Shown here piece after piece: positions 60,201-64,000 of a stretch of DNA of 64,000 bases. The first letter of the stretch is position 1. Every line of letters starts with the position of its first letter. This stretch comes from a virus: the IMG/VR virus record IMGVR_UViG_3300029448_000009, positions 1 to 64,000 of that record; one strand, 5' to 3'. Below the pieces are notes generated by a model. The model did no database searches, was not told where the DNA came from, and was given only the letters and a program-made list of their open reading frames with translations. The translations under genes were made by a program, and so were the position numbers.

Positions 60201-63200
60201 ATCTATAGTTTTTGTTGATGTTAGCATAGCGTTTTTATCTGCAAATTCAAAACCAAATTCTTCAAATAATCTTAATACTGTTTCAGGGTTATTTAAAACT
60301 GCAGCTCTTACCGTGGATTTTTTATTTATGTTGCTTAAGCTAACATTTTTTATTACTCCTAAATTTGGCTTATAATCTAAATTAATTTTTAATTGTCCTT
60401 CTTCTATATTTACTAAAAGCCTACCGTCTTTATCTTTTATATTAGAATTTTTTAAATTATTTTTCCAAGGAGTTATAATAATATTCTTTAATTGATTTGC
60501 ATTAGGGTCGACACTATAAAAATTACCATTTGTATCTAATAAGAAAGAGTCAAATGTATTTTTAGTTTTATTCATTTGCTGTGCAAACATGTTACTAAGT
60601 TTCATTTGATCAAATGAACTGTTTTCATCTAAGGAGCCCAATCGTTTAATAAGAGTGTTTAACCAAGGATGTTTAGCAGACAATCTTTTTAGCTCTTCTA
60701 CTTGTTGTGTAGGATTTGATATACCAGCTAGCCTGTCTTGTACAAAGTTCATAGCATAATTTGAATCTACAATTCCTTCTACTCCCGTAACTGTGGTTTT
60801 ACTAAAATTAGGAAGAGTACCTAATAAAAGTTTAATGTATGGATGTGCATTGCCTGCAGCTGAAAACTGCATAGATTCTAATATATTAAATGGATCGCTT
60901 TTCCCATCTTTTAAGTTTTCTTCTTTTTCTACCTTTAATGATGTATCAATTCCTAATGATAATAAAAATTGTCTATGTACTTCTTGGAAAGATTTAATAT
61001 TACCATCTCTTACATTTTTAATTCTACCCCCATTTAAAAACAATCTAGACTTAGCAGCTTGCTGTGCCATTGTTTCGTATGCTTTTACCTTTTTTGGATC
61101 TGTTGTTTTCTTAGCTAGATTTGTAGCAGCAACAATTTTAGCTCCAAGTTCATTATATAAAGTACTAAATGCAGTTTTATATGCTCTAACCAGTCTTTTA
61201 TTGTATTCTTCAGATCTATTTTTATCTGACAACATTTCTAAATCAGACAAGTTTAATCCACGTACAGGGTCATCAAAAAGAACATTACCAAAGTGTCTAC
61301 TAAATGAGCTCATCATATCAGCAGAAAATCTAGAACTTTCTGGACTGTTATTGTTTTTTAAAAGAGCCATATTAATTTCTTGTACTTTCCCAATATTATT
61401 AGGCATAGTAGCATTAGCAAATCCTCCTGCTTTTATTTTATTAAAAATAGTTGCAACAGTTGCCATCTTTGAATCAGGTTGTAGACGAGTGTCTAACCCA
61501 AACATTGCTCTAAAAAAGTTTCTTAGTCGGTCAAATAACCTTGAGAAAAATCCTTTAGGTTGGCTGTATGTGTCTTTTTTGTATGTTCCATCACTTAGTA
61601 CCCATTTTCTAAATTCTTCTGCTAAATACTCTTCTGCTTGCTTATCTGTTGCCTTAGAGAAAGAAACAAGATTACCTTTATAATCTGTAAAAGTTCCTTT
61701 TTTAGCTCGCACTTCATTGTACATTTGATCTCTTGTAGGCTGATTAAGTAAGAAATAAGATACCTGGTGAAACCCTTCGTGATAAGTAGTACCCCCAATA
61801 GCTAGTTCAGATATTACAGTTTTACCAAAACCTTTTACTTGTCCTATAACAAATGGAGTTTTACTTTCTATGTAATCCGATACAAATTCAAATTTATTCC
61901 ACGGTAACATTTTTTTAATTGTATCTAACTCTTCTTTAGTTATACCTTGCGTTTCAGATACTACACTATTAATATTACTGTCATTTTGATTCATTTGGTT
62001 GATGACCATGTTTATCTCTTCATCATCAAACAAATCATCTTGGTTGTCATTTACATTATCTATTTCATTTTGTACATCATCTGACTCTAAAGGTTTAGAT
62101 AACACATCTGAAACTGTTTGATCTGTTTCTGCCTGAGATTCATCTATAACTGGAATGCTTCCTAAATCTTGTACAGGCCCTTCTATAGCGTCTTCTGCCA
62201 TTTGTATAGAATCATCAATTTCTTTTTGTTGTTGATCTATAACGTCTTCTACTTCTTTTTGGTTTTCTTCAACCTGTTGTGGCGTTGTTCCTTCAACTAC
62301 AGCTTCTAAATTCTTTTCATCTCTTTTATTAAACTTATTAAATGCAAAGTCACTAAATCCATTAGCCCTAGAAGTAGTTTTATACTCTTCTAAATATTCC
62401 AGTAGTGTATCTAAATACTCTTGATCTGAAACAGGAGGTGTTTTTCCTTGATATAAATTAAAATCATAATCTAAATTTATAGCATATTTAGAATCTACAG
62501 TTTGACTAAAGCCTTCTACCAGTTCTATTTCTATACCTCTACCTTCTTTAGCGGCATTTAATATTTGTTCATATTTTTGTATTTGATTTTTTTGTAAATC
62601 AGTATAGATTACATTTTCAGGAGCTTGTGGTTCTGCCTGTCCGTTATAAACTCTACCTGCTTTTTTACCTCTTCCAGGCATATCAAATTTTAAATATCTA
62701 AAATTATATTGTGGTGTAACATAACTTAGATTATTCATCAAAGGTAAATTTGTTTGTAAAGGAGGTTCAAATGCAGCATCTTCTCTAGCTTCTAATAAAT
62801 ATTGTTCGTAATTATCCCATTTATACTGCACACTGTCATCTAATTCAAAAGTATTTACTCCAGTTTCTTTATAAAAAGGCATGTAAAAAGGCGTAGTAGA
62901 TGATGCTTTGCCTTTTTTGTTTTTTAAACTGGTCATATTAACATTAATCAGTTTATTTTGTAAAAACTCATTAAACTTAGATGTATTATTATCTAGTATA
63001 TCTTGATAGCTGATAAATTGATCTCCTATTTGGTATCCTTTACCTGTATCATAAAAATCTACCCTGGTTGATTGATCTTCCGCTAGCTGGTTTTCTGTTC
63101 CCGTACCATAGTAAACCATGTCTTTTAACATCTTAAAGACAAATAAATTTTTACCATCTACTTCTAATATAGCTGCTTCTTGTCTTAATTGTTTTTCAGA

Positions 63201-64000
63201 CTTCTTAGCATTTGCAGGGTCTTGTTTAAGAGCTTCATACCTAATTTGTACCATACGTAACAAATTAATAATGTTTTGTGACTCTTTAGCATTTATTTTT
63301 CTATGGTGTAAAGGCGCTAAGTTTCCTGAAGAGGTTACTGTAAAAGCCATACCTGCAAACGGTACTCTATATGTTATCCCATTCATTGTTATCTCAGAGT
63401 ATACTTTATCCCCGTCTTCTAAATTTTTAGTTGTAAGATCTATAACAACATCTTTAGTTCCTTTTTTACCTCTAGACCCTATAACTCTACCTTTAATAGG
63501 AGCTAATCTTTTACTGCCGTCTTCTTTTGTATTTATTACATTAGGAAGACCTGCGCTTAATCCTGTTATACTTAATAGTTTAGGAGTGCTAGAGTTTAAT
63601 ATACTATTTCTATCAGCTTGATATTCATTAACTGCATTTTCTACATTTATTCCTGCCTCATTTGTAAACCTATCTTTACCCTTTCTGTTTTTTAAAGTAG
63701 ATCCCATCATAGATGTGTATACAATATAAGAAGGTTCTCCTTGTTTAGGTTTATTTCCTTTTGCATTTACTCTTATAGGCTTACCTGTTTTATCAGTTAA
63801 AACTAATTTGATGTCTGTTGTATTAGGATCAGTATGACTGCTATCCATATACTTTTTCTGATCGTAATTAAAAAATACTCCTTTTAAGTCATTAGCTAAA
63901 TCTGCAGGTATGTTATTACTATGCACAGCCATTAACTTAGTTTTTGACATAGGAATAAACTTAGACGTAGCTTGGAACCAAATAAGTTGATCTCTAGATG
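54231..64000 (-). CDS. Giant virion RNA polymerase (crAss-like vRNAP), truncated at the window edge
   Basis: This is the largest gene. An ATG lies at 63950 (3239 aa), but the frame stays open through 64000, so the protein starts beyond the window. Counted from that ATG, the HEGFH motif (H724-H728, 61767-61781) is a complete HExxH zincin site. The DFDID motif in KAGSDFDIDKLTLYLPS (D2145-D2149, 57504-57518) is the catalytic metal-binding loop of crAss-like virion RNA polymerases such as phi14:2 gp66, which is related to eukaryotic RNA-dependent polymerases. Acidic, disordered linkers (about 560-690) separate the zincin from the N-terminal part. The enzyme is expected to enter the cell with the DNA and transcribe the early genes. 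Neighbouring domains are unassigned. Confidence 0.85.
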   Translation of the reverse strand, partial: SRDQLIWFQATSKFIPMSKTKLMAVHSNNIPADLANDLKGVFFNYDQKKYMDSSHTDPNTTDIKLVLTDKTGKPIRVNAKGNKPKQGEPSYIVYTSMMGSTLKNRKGKDRFTNEAGINVENAVNEYQADRNSILNSSTPKLLSITGLSAGLPNVINTKEDGSKRLAPIKGRVIGSRGKKGTKDVVIDLTTKNLEDGDKVYSEITMNGITYRVPFAGMAFTVTSSGNLAPLHHRKINAKESQNIINLLRMVQIRYEALKQDPANAKKSEKQLRQEAAILEVDGKNLFVFKMLKDMVYYGTGTENQLAEDQSTRVDFYDTGKGYQIGDQFISYQDILDNNTSKFNEFLQNKLINVNMTSLKNKKGKASSTTPFYMPFYKETGVNTFELDDSVQYKWDNYEQYLLEAREDAAFEPPLQTNLPLMNNLSYVTPQYNFRYLKFDMPGRGKKAGRVYNGQAEPQAPENVIYTDLQKNQIQKYEQILNAAKEGRGIEIELVEGFSQTVDSKYAINLDYDFNLYQGKTPPVSDQEYLDTLLEYLEEYKTTSRANGFSDFAFNKFNKRDEKNLEAVVEGTTPQQVEENQKEVEDVIDQQQKEIDDSIQMAEDAIEGPVQDLGSIPVIDESQAETDQTVSDVLSKPLESDDVQNEIDNVNDNQDDLFDDEEINMVINQMNQNDSNINSVVSETQGITKEELDTIKKMLPWNKFEFVSDYIESKTPFVIGQVKGFGKTVISELAIGGTTYHEGFHQVSYFLLNQPTRDQMYNEVRAKKGTFTDYKGNLVSFSKATDKQAEEYLAEEFRKWVLSDGTYKKDTYSQPKGFFSRLFDRLRNFFRAMFGLDTRLQPDSKMATVATIFNKIKAGGFANATMPNNIGKVQEINMALLKNNNSPESSRFSADMMSSFSRHFGNVLFDDPVRGLNLSDLEMLSDKNRSEEYNKRLVRAYKTAFSTLYNELGAKIVAATNLAKKTTDPKKVKAYETMAQQAAKSRLFLNGGRIKNVRDGNIKSFQEVHRQFLLSLGIDTSLKVEKEENLKDGKSDPFNILESMQFSAAGNAHPYIKLLLGTLPNFSKTTVTGVEGIVDSNYAMNFVQDRLAGISNPTQQVEELKRLSAKHPWLNTLIKRLGSLDENSSFDQMKLSNMFAQQMNKTKNTFDSFLLDTNGNFYSVDPNANQLKNIIITPWKNNLKNSNIKDKDGRLLVNIEEGQLKINLDYKPNLGVIKNVSLSNINKKSTVRAAVLNNPETVLRLFEEFGFEFADKNAMLTSTKTIDGKSVKEIMRDSASWLLSELPKGNLGADLFAKETLDAQTRLGNLLKVEMLFNDKIVEPKHLNAEGKPVYGITLNNYMSMISNKLNKGTLLPHFQNNPYVANSAVLRALSENPNLKIDMHVIEGLRIDRAGDQGLHTSHLTYEDRAAVYINSVLNGVIPILRTADAKTEYGVRLPIEQFNDAIDAKGQLLGYFIDELNTAVQFRTKGVGKDIKDYKDKAGELRVFNHIVRSRLNLSEISDLDAALAGNIPVGQFIAKHENTLIRAIIQYLNDQSKKNKTLMLTNKIISKGKGNTFVNNGLDYQTISEILGSKNVSKTTLTDSQVNDIAHAFTLRTFIGNVEQLKLFFGDVAQYKDLYKRTKLASGTKKFPRTDELMNSWLNSNEVETSEDIKEEYGDHNKNYTGQANIMVYGDPVSESVYWREYAEYLGEDISNLYRNIEEADANAFANIHFYRELMMRIGDWTGKQENLFKKAMLGQELTREELTSFPTLKPQGFGPAISPLKQMVGLKLSLTPIFPQMTRINGKDTALKGLLKNMYETNTDMVMHPTAAKVGSRVSLDTGNAPAFYNENGGINSIDPDLHTVIDLSYFGIQVDINKEFKGKVTLGTQSRTHILANLYEGGMPVDYEGDTKTWAGLTEEQKKSKSEVHKNASDYLDAVNEITRRSRENLLKRFNLEQTTKNGETSYKLKDGNMQKFADMIRDEIAKRNYPENVAAGIESLLNQPDGDKKVFDLIVNKNRIENLLFSLISNNTITQKVTGENAVQVSSLGSETAIGKEQVVRVVKEGKLQSSGATGLKFYRKKDRRNKDSETLGMEVYLPHYFKELLGKNLEIRQDGIYNERGKKIGDSNLLELIGFRIPTDGLHSIDFMTIKGFLPAEAGAQIMVPSELVVKAGSDFDIDKLTLYLPSYTVKDGMITKREFINADTNTKEGMAVYYNAVYGPFNNFWSKLNKDLIVAQEQELGSTEAAVNNLLMAIFRENPNIAGDKLYDYSDAEIEVLFSRFRKLASNPDKDRADRVEDVIKEFNKLKKKANKIPSLDEFFAENKGKNPTELNHIGAVQNRMIDLKTKILSNSRSYNQLLNPIGTRVILDIRDELGIKERDVTYADLISYPHIFNITKDFQSGKNGLGIAATNATHIVKSQQAGLYLRPNTEIDGVKKFSKLGINLEGFGGLTGNPIRLDRIYDVNGEHRITEIASELLNVFADASEDPIVADLNLVPEVGNALMFLLRSGVPVRNAVFLINQPIVKDYIKALNVNKSKIQMVKNSPMSKKVILNAVLNLYSPNKPQTNRQDKLFNAEQLKEMSQKTKTELVKENLAQDQQQILEDFVLYDAIGGQLTALTLATSFDTKQPKGRNHARLILEQYDQVKADNTFGNIDNLILRTHLNEFYLTHEAASKQFNSMFLTDRAGPRAVGQLDAIFEIFSNNKLPLSDANRLAVMNEAENELVIAALLSHKFDGVKLGDKAEQLFLGENTAAKRVAQLQKEYPNNSFVQSLLPSIEKVRTGPLRGTDNIKVYTRVLNNYEANLMRDSFLELPEADQNMLVDHAILQSGMSLTNMSYLHLLPTEKFTERAVQIVNKLKPGSTDVINFFDNFFRNNWHNSRIVPRLPRSKYTIQSKNIFPKIKSADPTSGFPYVSVITDAVETQEAEELKAKGLPVPKTTLLFKKSLNQNSKSDYASYEIVDKLGNGLNLKEYPTDPNEKSILDKNNLRYTQTQDVFSKQIISPIGTTFSKFELAQIAKGAVKNISVPAGSFKSGKVYVLPDNTKIHLKLVDEIQYKGLDSAEELDNFARNEGYDSWDKLLPKIKSGKNKIPSSWLDSSKNQKLSVYEVVGVDAKENINAEEDYKKVVNIQHVRPEIYEGEDGAAIVEEQLRKDIQQQIKNGKRSFQTKLLPGTGEMAVNILMQEQTRLNNINQSLSIKVGVPGSKLLNDLTSEEKMRLGILRRQLRKRRNVTIVGTTAINPIANTLKINPKEIAERIAIEKKTTCK

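Noticed and set aside
60793-61683. A 296-codon plus-strand open frame
   Set aside because: It lies completely opposite the giant polymerase gene, is Ser/Leu/Phe-rich as expected for the antisense of coding sequence, and has no motif.
63118-63621. A 167-codon plus-strand open frame
   Set aside because: It is antisense to the polymerase gene, has no motif, and its composition is that of an antisense shadow.

Overview
The window is 64 kb of an AT-rich, densely coding tailed-phage genome that I assign to the crAss-like phages (Crassvirales), most likely infecting a marine or aquatic Bacteroidota (Flavobacteriia-type) host. The lineage call rests on the combination of a giant open reading frame carrying the DFDID catalytic motif of the crAss-like virion RNA polymerase, a TerL-portal-capsid block of crAss type, an IHF/HU-like gene close to TerL, and a T7-like set of replication enzymes. 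The host call rests on a Bacteroidota-type promoter (TTTG, 21-nt spacer, TATATTTG), start codons in AT-rich contexts without a Shine-Dalgarno sequence, a protein whose C-terminus resembles a type IX secretion sorting tail, and GCTD/NYNP cysteine repeats typical of secreted flavobacterial proteins. I saw no tRNA gene, CRISPR array, integrase or insertion sequence.

Layout. (1) 1-30198, minus strand: the late/virion arm. In transcription order it carries a GroES-like co-chaperonin, small proteins including a zinc-finger protein, an IHF/HU-like protein, a thermonuclease, TerL, the portal, an acidic scaffold-like protein, the major capsid protein, a connector-like protein, several virion proteins, a 1313-aa repeat protein, and a long run of fibre and lectin proteins. 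Inside that run sits a cassette of proteins with signal peptides (an outer-membrane barrel, an LDLa-like protein and a cysteine-less thioredoxin). It ends with a peptidoglycan enzyme and a truncated 3TM holin at the window edge. (2) 30199-30750: a divergent control region with a late promoter, an A/T tract and RNA-like folds. (3) 30751-49135, plus strand: the early/replication arm. It has small membrane and zinc proteins, family A DNA polymerase, a DnaA domain IV-like protein, SF2 helicase, DnaB-like helicase, a P-loop NTPase, SSB, primase, a PD-(D/E)XK endonuclease, an rIIA/rIIB-like pair, a 5'-3' exonuclease and a DUF1599-like protein. (4) 49171-64000, minus strand: two giant genes, a 1686-aa protein with a nuclease motif and a virion RNA polymerase of at least 3255 aa that runs off the window. 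The two arms converge on a bidirectional terminator at 49139-49174.

How it fits together. By analogy with phi14:2 and other crAss-like phages, the giant proteins would be packaged in the capsid, ejected with the DNA and used to transcribe the early plus-strand arm. The early arm replicates the genome. The host RNA polymerase, acting at the promoter at 30221-30253, could then express the virion arm. The early operon is punctuated by several strong intergenic RNA folds (about 30.7, 31.1, 31.2, 31.6, 33.9, 41.4 and 47.2 kb), which are the least explained part of the window.
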